A stretch of 64,000 bases of DNA, taken from Bacillota bacterium. Lineage in GTDB: Bacteria > Bacillota > Clostridia > Clostridiales > Clostridiaceae. The position numbers were made by a program, and so were the translations under genes. Location: assembly GCA_030706015.1 (NCBI GenBank), contig JAUZPI010000002.1:94510-158509 (forward strand), read 5' to 3'. Positions 34,700-44,234 of the stretch are shown here, piece by piece. How positions within the stretch are numbered: the first letter of the stretch is position 1; every line of letters starts with the position of its first letter. The notes under the pieces are model-generated. The model ran no database searches and had not been told where the DNA came from. It was given only the letters and a program-made list of their open reading frames with translations.

Positions 34700-37600
34700 A
34701 TGAATAATATAAACATGACAGAGAAAACAAAATTATATAAGATACTTAAAATAAAGATGAGTGACCTTGAAACTGAAGAACGAGATGTTTTGGATGAACA
34801 CGGTAATAAGGTTTTATATAAAAGAGGAAAGAAAAAGGATGATGTAAGGAGAGAAATAGTTTCAGCTAATACAATTAAGATTATAACCAAAGAATCAATA
34901 AAGGAAAATAAAGAAACTTGCGTTGTTACCAGAATAAGAAACAAAAATATTAGGCGTTATCATACATTAGTTAAAGAAAATGAATTGATAAGGATTATAA
35001 GAGCTTTAGAACTAGAAAAAAATAATGAACTGAATGATAACTACATATTTATCAAGGATATTATTAATGTAAGTGTTAATGTAAATACATACTTAAAAGA
35101 AACAAAAGATATAGTTGTATTGAGGTATGAACATATTGATGTTGATGATAATAAAATTACCAATGAGGTTAAATATAGAAGATTGATGGCTGGTAGCGGA
35201 AGTATTAGAAATAAAAAAGTAACATTTATTCGAGAAGAATTATGGGGAAAGGCTAATGAAATCCTTCTAGGTGGACTTCCTAAAGATATGGAATATCCTC
35301 AAATAAGCAAATTTAATGCGTATTACGCCTTACCGTCAACGGACAGCACAGCAGTAACAACTCCTAATATTATAGTTATAGATGACTTTAAGAAAGAAAT
35401 TACAGAAACATTTGATGTTGTTAGACCAAAGAAGAAAATGGATCAAAGTGGAAAAAAATATATTATTAAAGATGAATATACCTGTAAGACAGAAGAAAAT
35501 TATATCGAAACAATTAAGCCATTTGATGGGGCTGGTCTGGTTGATATTTCTCTAGCTAAAATTTGGGCTAAAGAATTGGGTTTGTATAATGAAGAGATAA
35601 TTCGTGATAAAGAGGGAAATGAAACAGTTAAAAAGGAAGGATATATCCCTTCGTATTTTCAATTTAGAGCTATACCTGGGATAAAGGGAAATCTTTATGT
35701 TGTAGATATAAAGCAGTATTCAATTGAATTTAAAAGACGTACTAAAAATCAGGCTAATATTAAAGATGTTTTTGAAAATGATATTGAAGTGTTGGACAAG
35801 GAAGGCAATTTGTTAAGGAATGTAATTTTAACTAAGAGTCAGTTTAAATTCTGTGATAAATTTAAAGAATTACATGGAAAAGATGGTTTTGAATTTTGGC
35901 GACAAGAGTTTAACAAAGAAATCCATGGATACAAAAGGACTTTTAATATTTCAAAATATGGAATTGATATGAAAGATATTAGAAGAGAGGTGTTATTAAG
36001 TTATCAACCGCTGCAAACACTTCATTTTGACGATAAACAAATAGCTGATCTATGCCAGCCAACTATAGATAGAATTAAAGCAATTTCAACCAACGTAGAT
36101 GAATTTTTGAAATTTAGGGGCATAGTTCAGGAGCATGAGGAACATGATAAGAGAATTAATAAACAAGTACCCCCGTATTATAAAGCGTTAGAAGAAAATA
36201 AAGATTTATGGAATGATAAATTTATAATGAAAAAGGTGGAAGATGACATAAAAGGCTTTAAGGAAAGGAGTTATAAAGGAGGGATTTTGGCTAAAGGCAA
36301 TTATCAAGTTGCTATACCAGACCTTGTAGCACTGCTTCAATATGCTTTTGGAGAAAAAGTTGAAGGATGTTTAACTGCAAATAAAGTTTATTCAAAATAT
36401 TGGCTTAAGTATAAAATTAAAAATGATAATGATGAATGGATTAATAAGCCTGTAGATAAAATTGATGTTATACGCTTTCCTCATATTGCAAATGAGCATA
36501 GAGTAATGGAAGTTGTTCAGCCAAGTTTTGAGAAAGGATGCAATTGGTTTGAATATATTGGTGAAGGAATAGTCTTCAATATTCGTGATAGCACTGCGTT
36601 AGCGTTGGGAACTATGGATTTTGACGGCGACAAGGTAATGTCGGTCTGTAATGAGGAAATTATAGAACAGGCAATTAAAGAAAAGACCAATACCATAACA
36701 TATGTTCCAGAAACAGTAGATAGTTCAAACGAAGAAATTCATAGAATTAATAATATTGATGAAATTATAAAAACAGATGTGTTAAGCATGAGTAATGATA
36801 TAGGAACTGTAGTTAATCAAATTTCTAAGCTATGGAGTATTATTCCTGAAAATGAAGAGGAAGAAAGACAAGTACAGGAATATATTAAGGTTATGTCGAT
36901 AATAGGATCACTAACAATTGATTTTGTTAAAACAGGAGTAAAGTCTCCTATACCTAAAACTATCATAAATTTTTTAGAAAAGAAAAATATTAAGAAGCCT
37001 GAATTTATGAAATGGAAATATACTAAACAAGCAAAAGAAGAGAAAATTATTAATAGAAATAAAAAATTACTTGATGAGAATAAGGTTGAACTTTTTGGAA
37101 CCAATGAATGTACAGTTAATAAAATATCATGGTATATGCAAGAAGAGGTAAGGTCTATTAAACTAGAAGAACAGAAGACATTTGATTTAGCCTCATATAT
37201 TAGAGAGAAGGATTTTAATAAACGAGCATTGGGCTATACTAAAACTTTAGAGACTTTGTTAGAATTAAAAAAAGAGGAAGATAAAATAGGTTATTTGCAA
37301 AATAAGGATAGTGATGATTTTGTAGAGTTAAATGATTCATCAGAGCAATATGATATTTTCTATCAATATGCTAAAAATAGGTTAATACAGATAATTACTA
37401 ATAAAAAATATAAACTTGATAAGGAAAAGATGCTGGATTATCTCATTTATATTGTTACAACTTCCGAAGAATTTAAAAAGAGTGATAATATGAATTTGTT
37501 GTGGAACACATGGGGAAGAGAATTGACTAGAAGATTAAATAATAGAGATTTAATAGTAAGAAGTTATAATGATAAAGCAGTGGAAACTTTGGTTGAGAGG

Positions 37601-38038
37601 GGAAATAAGTTAAAAGATAAAATTGATAAAAAGGATGAGGTGCACATTGAAATCTTTAAAGCTGCTAACAAAACAGTGAATGTATATAAAACTGAAATAA
37701 AGTCTATTAAAAAAATTAAAGGTGATAAAGCTAGAAGATTAGCCTTAACTTTACTAGTGCTGGATAAAATGTGTAGAGCATATGGTAAACAATTCAATAT
37801 AGCTACTAATAAGAATAGTATAAAGATGTATAACATCTATAAATTAGCTGATATAAACCATAAAGATATTCATGCATATATAAAAGATTTAAAAGATAAC
37901 ATGTTTATTAATCTAGAAGAAAAAAATGGCGGAAAAGCTTTAAGGTGCAGCACTAATATTATAGAAGAAACGGGAGCTGTGGCTAAAGGATTAAAAGATG
38001 TGAATAATATTAAAAAACTATTTAAGTTAATAGCCTAA
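34700..38038 (+). CDS. Single-chain two-barrel RNA polymerase (YonO/QDE-1-like)
   Basis: A 1,112-residue protein. Residues 640-644 are DFDGD in LGTMDFDGDKVMS, the metal-binding loop shared by the beta-prime barrel of cellular RNA polymerases and by QDE-1-type enzymes. Upstream, DGAGLVDISLAKIWAKELG (from residue 276), FQFRAIPGIKGNLYVVD and GGILAKGNYQVAIPDLVALL match the other double-psi barrel and lysine-bearing region of cellular RdRp-like polymerases. Phage SPbeta YonO is the best-known bacterial member and is a DNA-dependent RNA polymerase. This gene probably transcribes part of the element. It is not a beta or beta-prime subunit. Confidence 0.8.
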   Translation: MNNINMTEKTKLYKILKIKMSDLETEERDVLDEHGNKVLYKRGKKKDDVRREIVSANTIKIITKESIKENKETCVVTRIRNKNIRRYHTLVKENELIRIIRALELEKNNELNDNYIFIKDIINVSVNVNTYLKETKDIVVLRYEHIDVDDNKITNEVKYRRLMAGSGSIRNKKVTFIREELWGKANEILLGGLPKDMEYPQISKFNAYYALPSTDSTAVTTPNIIVIDDFKKEITETFDVVRPKKKMDQSGKKYIIKDEYTCKTEENYIETIKPFDGAGLVDISLAKIWAKELGLYNEEIIRDKEGNETVKKEGYIPSYFQFRAIPGIKGNLYVVDIKQYSIEFKRRTKNQANIKDVFENDIEVLDKEGNLLRNVILTKSQFKFCDKFKELHGKDGFEFWRQEFNKEIHGYKRTFNISKYGIDMKDIRREVLLSYQPLQTLHFDDKQIADLCQPTIDRIKAISTNVDEFLKFRGIVQEHEEHDKRINKQVPPYYKALEENKDLWNDKFIMKKVEDDIKGFKERSYKGGILAKGNYQVAIPDLVALLQYAFGEKVEGCLTANKVYSKYWLKYKIKNDNDEWINKPVDKIDVIRFPHIANEHRVMEVVQPSFEKGCNWFEYIGEGIVFNIRDSTALALGTMDFDGDKVMSVCNEEIIEQAIKEKTNTITYVPETVDSSNEEIHRINNIDEIIKTDVLSMSNDIGTVVNQISKLWSIIPENEEEERQVQEYIKVMSIIGSLTIDFVKTGVKSPIPKTIINFLEKKNIKKPEFMKWKYTKQAKEEKIINRNKKLLDENKVELFGTNECTVNKISWYMQEEVRSIKLEEQKTFDLASYIREKDFNKRALGYTKTLETLLELKKEEDKIGYLQNKDSDDFVELNDSSEQYDIFYQYAKNRLIQIITNKKYKLDKEKMLDYLIYIVTTSEEFKKSDNMNLLWNTWGRELTRRLNNRDLIVRSYNDKAVETLVERGNKLKDKIDKKDEVHIEIFKAANKTVNVYKTEIKSIKKIKGDKARRLALTLLVLDKMCRAYGKQFNIATNKNSIKMYNIYKLADINHKDIHAYIKDLKDNMFINLEEKNGGKALRCSTNIIEETGAVAKGLKDVNNIKKLFKLIA

Positions 38039-38055
38039 TATTAGTGTAATAAGTA

Positions 38056-38092
38056 AGGGTATTCAGTGATTGAGTATCCTTTATTTTTTTAC
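38056..38092 (+). terminator. Terminator after the polymerase gene
   Basis: Stem AGGGTATTCA / TGAGTATCCTT followed by a T-run. Confidence 0.7.
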
Positions 38093-38241
38093 CCTACAAA
38101 TTCATTGTAAAAATTTCTTTGAAAAACACAAAAATAATAAGTATTTTCCTTAAAAAATGAGTATTTATGGAAAAAGACATATAGGAAAGGGAATATGATT
38201 TTTGTCAAATTTTCTTTACAAACTATTAAAAATAAGAAAGG

Positions 38242-38439
38242 ATGATGATAACACTGATGTTATCTAGCGATGATATAAGAAAAGAGCTATCAATATATCT
38301 TAAAAATCAAGGTGTTAAAAAGAAACATATTGCTGATAAAATTGATTTGAGTCAATCAATGTTATGCTTGTTCTTGCAAAGAAAACGAGAGTTATCTCAG
38401 TATAAGTTGCAAGCTATTTATAATTTGATTAATTCATAA
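38242..38439 (+). CDS. Small HTH DNA-binding protein
   Basis: About 60-65 residues with a Cro/CI-type helix-turn-helix (KKKHIADKIDLSQSMLCLFLQRKRELS). Starts at 38,242, 38,245 or 38,257 are possible; AGAAAGG lies close to the first. Likely a regulator of the following genes or of the element. It stands alone between the polymerase terminator and the next gene. Confidence 0.65.
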   Translation: MMITLMLSSDDIRKELSIYLKNQGVKKKHIADKIDLSQSMLCLFLQRKRELSQYKLQAIYNLINS

Positions 38440-38538
38440 TTTTTTATTTGAGGTATGTTATAATATCTCAATATAAATTATAGTTTATAAAAATCAATCT
38501 GTCAATAGTAAAATTAAAAGAATTTATGGAGGGTTAAC

Positions 38539-39357
38539 ATGAATAATAATAATCAAAAAACTATAGGAGAACTAAAATTAATGAAATGGACAGACCTAGA
38601 CCAGAAGCAAAAGCAAGTTGGCGAAGAAATTAAATATATGCTTCAAGAAAAATATAAATATGGTGAAGATAACGTCTTAATGATTTATACAAATATAAAT
38701 TGTCATACTTATAATAGGGGAATGTCGGTACATATATACCGCAATAAGTATGATTATATTACTATAGATTTAAAGTTTCCTTACCTAGAAGCTGTAACGG
38801 CATTGGATTATTTTGAAACAGTAGTTTATGCATTAGAAAATAAAAAATACGTAGAACATAAGGCAACAGAGGTTGAAAAGTTTTTGGTAAATATGCTGGA
38901 TAAATTTAGGTCTCTGCACTTAAATTTATTTGATGGAGAACTTACTTCAGAGAACAGTAATTATGTTATAGATATAAATGATATAAAAAATATTTACTGG
39001 GACATAGAAAAATCTTCTGCAGAGATAGTAGATTCAGAAGGGCGCTATGTAGTAGATTTCCGAGATGAAAGCATAAGCCAAAAGGAAATTTACTTAGATG
39101 AGGCAGAAGAAAATGTATTAGTGAAGCTAAATAAATATATCAAATTGGTGAATGATAGCTGGCTATCTAATGTGGAATATAAAATTGAAGATGATATCTT
39201 AGTTGAAATTGATTTAAGCAGCAAAAATGAATTGAAACTTTTTAATATTAATCAGATAAAAAATATAAGCCAATCTGAATATGATGATGAAGAAATGTAT
39301 GTTGGTTTAAAAGGGGAAGAGGTATGCTACCTTACATATAAAGGAGCAATGGCATAG
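38539..39357 (+). CDS. Hypothetical protein
   Basis: A 272-residue soluble, acidic protein starting MNNNNQKTIGELKLMKWTDL. Alternating strand and helix pattern, no membrane part, and no family I recognise. TATGGAGGG precedes the ATG. Base composition matches the rest of the element. Confidence 0.65.
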   Translation: MNNNNQKTIGELKLMKWTDLDQKQKQVGEEIKYMLQEKYKYGEDNVLMIYTNINCHTYNRGMSVHIYRNKYDYITIDLKFPYLEAVTALDYFETVVYALENKKYVEHKATEVEKFLVNMLDKFRSLHLNLFDGELTSENSNYVIDINDIKNIYWDIEKSSAEIVDSEGRYVVDFRDESISQKEIYLDEAEENVLVKLNKYIKLVNDSWLSNVEYKIEDDILVEIDLSSKNELKLFNINQIKNISQSEYDDEEMYVGLKGEEVCYLTYKGAMA

Positions 39358-39593
39358 TAAGAGTTTAATTAAATTAAAAAATAACTGGGTTAGTAATTAA
39401 TAAAGTTACTAATCCTTTTTTATTAAAAAAAATTAAGAAAAAAATTAAGGAAAAGGAAGGTGAATTATTATAACAATAAGTTGTTACATTTGTTACAAAT
39501 CGGAAAAAAGACGGAAAGAGAGGGTAGAGTCGTGTTTTAAATAAGGGAAGGTCAAGAGTACACAAAGCAATATTAAGAGTTATAAGATAAGTT

Positions 39594-40082
39594 ATGAGTA
39601 AAAGTAATAGTAGTAAATATGAGAAGTATGGAAGAAAGTGGTATGAGGAACATAAGGAGTATCATAGAGAATATTATAGGGAATATGATAAAAATTTAAA
39701 GAGAAATGCAATTTATTTGTTAATGGATCATAGTGGAAAAATATTATATGTTGGAAAGACTTCTAATTTATACAGGAGAATAAAGAATCATGTGAACCAC
39801 AATAGTAATTTAAAATTAAATAAACAGATATTCAATGAATTAAAATTGCACTGGGAATATGCTTATGCAGATGCTGTAAATAGCAATGAAGAACTTTTAT
39901 ACATAGAAAGCTACCTAATTAATAAATTTGGCAGGGACAATGAGTTATTAAACGAATATGAGCCATACCAAAACAAGTTTAAAAAAATAGATGGACTGAG
40001 GAGAATGCAATTAGAAGAAATAGCTGAAGACTTAGTGTTTAAAAAATACAATATGAGTTTAATAAAAAATAAGCTAAATTAA
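39594..40082 (+). CDS. GIY-YIG nuclease-domain protein
   Basis: A 162-residue protein. After a basic Tyr/His-rich N-terminus (EKYGRKWYEEHKEYHREYY), residues ~38-66 read AIYLLMDHSGKILYVGKTS, with the GIY-YIG core, followed by LYRRIKNH (catalytic Arg) and ELLYIESYLINKFG (metal-binding Glu). Such nucleases occur as homing endonucleases and as single-domain phage proteins. It may cut DNA for mobility or in host takeover. Confidence 0.75.
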   Translation: MSKSNSSKYEKYGRKWYEEHKEYHREYYREYDKNLKRNAIYLLMDHSGKILYVGKTSNLYRRIKNHVNHNSNLKLNKQIFNELKLHWEYAYADAVNSNEELLYIESYLINKFGRDNELLNEYEPYQNKFKKIDGLRRMQLEEIAEDLVFKKYNMSLIKNKLN

Positions 40083-40276
40083 TTTAATAGAAAATTAAGT
40101 ACCTTTTTGAAGGTAGATAGTAACCTAAAGTGTCTATCTCCATAAGGGTATTTTTTATAGATAAAAGTTGAATTTTATAGCAATAATACCACTATATGTT
40201 GTACATATAAGAGATTGTAAATACAACATATTGTGTGAATTTTGATGATAAATATTATATGAAGGAGATTAAATAA

Positions 40277-40720
40277 ATGAGTTTAAGTTTAATTTTGCAA
40301 GAAAAAAATAGGATTTTCATAAGTGCAGATTCAGCACTTAGCTGTAAATTTAATGATGACATTTATAGAACTGCTACTAATGGAAAAAAGATATTCGCAA
40401 TAGATAACAATAAAATTTTATTTATGGCGGGAAAAATGAACCTTGTTAATTCAGTAATTGATGAATATAAAGCATTACATGAACATAACATTGAGGGGTT
40501 AAAAGAATTGATTCTAAAGAATGTTAATGAAAATAATAATTACGTGAAAGATACTGAATTTTTATTACAAGCTATATTAGCAGTAATAGAAAATGATGAG
40601 GCAGTATTTTATAACATAGAGAGTGTTAAGGATTATAAGATAGAAAGAGTTACAATTCCAAATGGAATTGGAGTTTATGCAGCAGGGATAAAAAATGATA
40701 TTGCAATGAAAGCAGCATGA
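40277..40720 (+). CDS. N-terminal part of an interrupted tail-associated protein: Ntn-hydrolase-like domain
   Basis: Residues 1-147 resemble the start of HslV/proteasome-fold Ntn hydrolases: SLSLILQEKNRIFISADSALS, then NGKKIFAIDNNKILFMAGK and a helix NSVIDEYKAL. The expected N-terminal nucleophile position holds Ser after Met. The frame ends at an in-frame TGA (40,718-40,720), but the same frame continues at once and is open to 41,686. The domain itself continues past the stop, so the two pieces were one gene. AAGGAG precedes the ATG. Confidence 0.6.
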   Translation: MSLSLILQEKNRIFISADSALSCKFNDDIYRTATNGKKIFAIDNNKILFMAGKMNLVNSVIDEYKALHEHNIEGLKELILKNVNENNNYVKDTEFLLQAILAVIENDEAVFYNIESVKDYKIERVTIPNGIGVYAAGIKNDIAMKAA

Positions 40721-40741
40721 AAGTATATACAAAGCGGGAGT

Positions 40742-41686
40742 ATGGGTGTTCAAGAGATTTACAGAAAAACTTATTCTGACGTAGCTTTTGAAGGAGTTGG
40801 TGGTAATTTAGAACTATATACTCTAGATAAAAGTGGCATAAAAATATTGTTGCATAACTGTAAGATAACTGAAAAAAATATAGCTAATTATAAAACACTA
40901 AATCACTTAAATACAGATTTTTTTAAAAATAATCAACACTATGTACTAGGAAAAGCTTTAATTGGAGAAGTGGTTGCTTCAGAAAAACTACTTATATCTA
41001 ACGTGAATAATGATTTTAGATTCGATCAACATGGAATGGATGTAGATGTAAATAAGTTTACATTAAAAGTAGGAGGAACAAGTGCAACGTTTGGTTCTAT
41101 GTTAGAAGTTACAGATAATATTATTCAAATTAAAGCAGCAAATGTAGATATAACAGGTGCAGTAACGTTTAATAGTTTCAACGATGATTTACAAGGCTGC
41201 TTTTCGTATAATAATGGACGAACTCAAATAAATGGTGGGAGAATAGTAACTGGATCTATTGAAGCAGGTAGCATAGATACGACTAATTTGTATCTTAGTG
41301 GAAGAAATATTTATGATGTAATAAATAATGCTGTAATAAATATAAGCCACAATGATGGCACAAGTACTTATATTGGTGGGAGTGGAACATATAAAACAGT
41401 TAATGGGGCTAATTATGGTTATAAATCTATGATAAGCATTGCCACAGGTAAAATATATGGAGAAGCATTTTCTGACCAATGGATTCAATTAGATGATTAT
41501 ATGAAGGGTAAAAAATTTGATGCACATTTAGTATTACAAGGTTTTGCATTTAATAATACGCCATACGCTGTAACAGTGACCATTGATACAGCCAATGTAG
41601 ACTATGTAAATGCAAGAGTTCCAGTGAAAAATGTATTGGGAGATCCAACAAATTGGGTTCAGTTTTCAATAATCGCAATTGCATAA
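40742..41686 (+). CDS. C-terminal part of the interrupted protein: tail-fibre-like region
   Basis: In the same frame as the preceding gene. The first residues (VQEIYRKTYSDVAFEGVGGN, then LELYTLDKSGIKI) complete the Ntn-like fold; the rest (GKALIGEVVASEKLLISNV, VGGTSATFGSMLEVTD, TQINGGRIVTGSIEAGSID) is typical of phage tail-tip and receptor-binding proteins. The ATG at 40,742 is only one base after a weak GGGAG, so independent translation is doubtful. Followed at short distance by other tail-like genes. Confidence 0.55.
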   Translation: MGVQEIYRKTYSDVAFEGVGGNLELYTLDKSGIKILLHNCKITEKNIANYKTLNHLNTDFFKNNQHYVLGKALIGEVVASEKLLISNVNNDFRFDQHGMDVDVNKFTLKVGGTSATFGSMLEVTDNIIQIKAANVDITGAVTFNSFNDDLQGCFSYNNGRTQINGGRIVTGSIEAGSIDTTNLYLSGRNIYDVINNAVINISHNDGTSTYIGGSGTYKTVNGANYGYKSMISIATGKIYGEAFSDQWIQLDDYMKGKKFDAHLVLQGFAFNNTPYAVTVTIDTANVDYVNARVPVKNVLGDPTNWVQFSIIAIA

Positions 41687-41703
41687 AAGGAGGGAAATAA
41701 TAA

Positions 41704-41934
41704 ATGACAGTTATTTATTCAAAAAAAACAGGAAAAATAGTTAGTGTATGGTCTGGAAATAATCAAAGTATATCAAGTTTATATCCTAATGAAGATTATA
41801 GTTTAGTTTGGGACGAACTTACTATAGAGGAAAATATATATTTACAACAATCTCCTTGGTTATTCCGAGTTGACATAACTGCGAATTCGCCAAAAATTGT
41901 TGTAAATAGTGGTATAGATCAATTTATTCAGTAA
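41704..41934 (+). CDS. Small phage tail-associated hypothetical protein
   Basis: A 76-residue beta-rich protein (MTVIYSKKTGKIVSVWSGNN) of a kind often seen between phage tail-fibre genes; no domain is assigned. AAGGAGGG precedes the ATG by a good distance. Part of the 40,277-43,670 gene set. Confidence 0.6.
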   Translation: MTVIYSKKTGKIVSVWSGNNQSISSLYPNEDYSLVWDELTIEENIYLQQSPWLFRVDITANSPKIVVNSGIDQFIQ

Positions 41935-41973
41935 ATTTAATTTTTGAACATTGATAATAAGGAGAAATGATAT

Positions 41974-43227
41974 ATGGCAAATAATATTTTGAATTTTAAA
42001 CAACAGCAACAATTAGTTAATCAGATATTAGTACCTTTAATGCAACAAACTGTAAATAAAAGCAGAAGAAACATAAGTTATCCTGCTACTGTAGTAAATG
42101 TTTATGGAAACTATGCAGATGTACAAGTTGACTATGGGAGTACTCCCACTACTTTAGAAAAATTAACAAACAAAACAGGTGTAATCCTCAACATTAATGA
42201 TATTGTTGAAATATTAGCGCCTAATGGAGACTTGACTAATGCTTATATAAACAAAAGTTACAATGATATAGTTACAATAGCAGGTGAGAATATAGTTGGA
42301 GTTTTAACATTCGGAGATCGAAAAAATAAAAATGGTGAAATTGTTTTTTATGATGCAAGTAATGGGCAGGTAGCAATGAAAATTTCAAATTATTCGCAAA
42401 AATTTTATGACTTTTTATCTACTCAAATGCAAGTTGGAGAGATTGGTGCATATAGAGTGGTAGATAGTAACGGAAATCCCACAGGAACTCCTGCGATGAG
42501 TATTATAACAGAAAAAGGATGTGAAACTATTATTGCAACAAGAAGTGATGATGGAGGTGCTGATACTGTATTTAAAGTTTCATTGCTTGGTGGTACAGCA
42601 ACAACAAATATAAAATCAAACACATATATTGATGTTGACTCTACCCATGCTATTTATTGTCAGCCTGACTCACAAGGTGGGAATCAAATATATGGCGATA
42701 CAAATTTTGAAGGATGGAATATAAATAATGTTGGAACAATAAATGCTAAAAATCTACAAATATCTGGTACAAAGAACTGCGTACAATCTACTAAAAATTT
42801 TGGTGATAGATTGTTCTATTCCTATGAGTTTGGAGATAATGTTCTCGGAGATTGGGGATTTGGAAAAACAAATAATGGTGAGTGCGTAATAGCAATTAAT
42901 CCAATTATTCAAGAGAGTTTAAATATTGAAGGTGGATATATAGTTAAATTTTATCCTGATGAATCTTGTGAATATAAAATAGAAAAACAACCAAATTATT
43001 TTGTAATTACAACTGATAAAGATATTGAATTTGGTTGGGAAGTTATGGCTAAGAGGCGTGGATTTGAACATGAAAAATTAGAATATGCAAATAATATTGG
43101 AATGATTTCAAATCCTAATGAACAAAACACATTGTTAAATGATTTGAAAGATGAAAGTTTAGATATGTTGAATAAATTATTATTTAAATCTTTAGATGAC
43201 ATGGAAGAATCGTTAAAAATAAATTAA
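41974..43227 (+). CDS. Phage tail/baseplate-like structural protein
   Basis: A 417-residue protein. Residues ~35-90 (YPATVVNVYGNYADVQVDYG, then VEILAPNG) look like the OB-fold found at the start of baseplate or spike proteins. The middle has tail-fibre-type strands (GVLTFGDRKNKNGEIVFYDA, DSTHAIYCQPDSQGG). A trailing coiled helix ends the protein. AAGGAG precedes the ATG. It probably acts in host surface binding. Confidence 0.65.
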   Translation: MANNILNFKQQQQLVNQILVPLMQQTVNKSRRNISYPATVVNVYGNYADVQVDYGSTPTTLEKLTNKTGVILNINDIVEILAPNGDLTNAYINKSYNDIVTIAGENIVGVLTFGDRKNKNGEIVFYDASNGQVAMKISNYSQKFYDFLSTQMQVGEIGAYRVVDSNGNPTGTPAMSIITEKGCETIIATRSDDGGADTVFKVSLLGGTATTNIKSNTYIDVDSTHAIYCQPDSQGGNQIYGDTNFEGWNINNVGTINAKNLQISGTKNCVQSTKNFGDRLFYSYEFGDNVLGDWGFGKTNNGECVIAINPIIQESLNIEGGYIVKFYPDESCEYKIEKQPNYFVITTDKDIEFGWEVMAKRRGFEHEKLEYANNIGMISNPNEQNTLLNDLKDESLDMLNKLLFKSLDDMEESLKIN

Positions 43228-43250
43228 ATAAAAGGAGAGAAGTGAACAAA

Positions 43251-43670
43251 ATGAACCAATGTATAGGATATAACTCTATAATAAGAACAAACGGAACGGT
43301 TATAACATATGCTTATAATATATTAGATGATAATGGTAATACTATTAAACCAAATGCACAGGAAAGTTTTGTCTTATTGCCTACAGATACAGATTTGATT
43401 AATGCAAATAACACAATATTAAAAGCAATAAACAATAGATTGAATCCACCAATTTTAACAGGTGCTATTACTATACAATATATAGATGAAAATGGAACAT
43501 TAATTGAATCTGCAATAGTTCAAACAGGATTGGTTCTAGGTACATATATTTTTCAAGCAAAGGACTTTAGTGGACAAGGATATGTGCTAATTGGTGATGC
43601 CATGCAGACAATAATTCTTTCTGAAAATAACTTAAATCAAATTGTAACTTTTAAGTATGCTGCTAAATAG
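43251..43670 (+). CDS. Tail-associated protein with MucBP-like domain
   Basis: A 139-residue protein. Residues ~65-139 (ITIQYIDENGTLIESAIVQT and IVTFKYAAK) resemble the MucBP repeat of surface adhesins; the first half is beta-rich. The ATG at 43,251 is taken because AAGGAGAG lies about ten bases upstream; a GTG at 43,242 abuts that site. It is the last gene of the tail-like set, before a bidirectional terminator. Confidence 0.6.
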   Translation: MNQCIGYNSIIRTNGTVITYAYNILDDNGNTIKPNAQESFVLLPTDTDLINANNTILKAINNRLNPPILTGAITIQYIDENGTLIESAIVQTGLVLGTYIFQAKDFSGQGYVLIGDAMQTIILSENNLNQIVTFKYAAK

Positions 43671-43682
43671 GTATACATAATA

Positions 43683-43730
43683 AAACCCTAGAGAGTATAA
43701 TATCTTACTCCCTAGGGTTATTTTTTATAT
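43683..43730. terminator. Bidirectional terminator
   Basis: Stem AACCCTAGAGAGTA / TACTCCCTAGGGTT with T-run, shared by convergent genes. Confidence 0.85.
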
Positions 43731-44034
43731 ACTTCTCCCATAGCTGATTTAGCATCATGCGGTTATATATAGAATTATCTAGAATATGAGCAAGAGAAAA
43801 TAAAATAATTGCAAATACTGGTGTCATTAAAGCCTCTAATATCATTATGACATAGTAAAATGAGGGAGTAAAACTTGATGTACCTGCGAACATAATAACT
43901 AATGCAATTATGCCAATTATTATTACTCCAACGCCAGCAATTTGTAAAAAGGATGAGAGAGAGTTTCCGTATTTATTTCTTTGTTCAACTAAGGCTTGTT
44001 GGGTACTTATTTGTCTATCTATATTTTCAATCAT
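43705..44034 (-). CDS. Small membrane protein
   Basis: A 109-residue protein with two membrane segments (IAGVGVIIIGIIALVIMFAG and YYVIMILEALMTPVFAIILF) and charged ends. GAGGTGAT precedes the ATG. No family recognised; holins can look like this, but the length and lone position give no proof. Confidence 0.6.
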   Translation of the reverse strand: MIENIDRQISTQQALVEQRNKYGNSLSSFLQIAGVGVIIIGIIALVIMFAGTSSFTPSFYYVIMILEALMTPVFAIILFSLAHILDNSIYNRMMLNQLWEKYIKNNPRE

Positions 44035-44234
44035 TATTTATCACCTCATATATAGTATAACATACGTTGTTAAATAATTACATGGCATGAGGTTATTTAC
44101 ATATGATTTGTGATTATATAGTTAATTCAAAATGCATTAAAGTAATTAACAAAAAATGAGAATAATCACTAAAGAGGAAATGATTTGCAACGATAAAATA
44201 TAATAATAATATTATATTGATTGGAGCGATGGTT

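Noticed and set aside
34700..38038. Large protein as a fused beta or beta-prime RNA polymerase subunit
   Set aside because: Apart from DFDGD it lacks the long conserved regions of beta and beta-prime; the size and the DGAGLVD-type block fit the YonO/QDE-1 group.
43705..44034. Two-segment membrane protein as a phage holin
   Set aside because: No lysin next to it and it is transcribed against the tail-like genes; the call would rest only on membrane segments.
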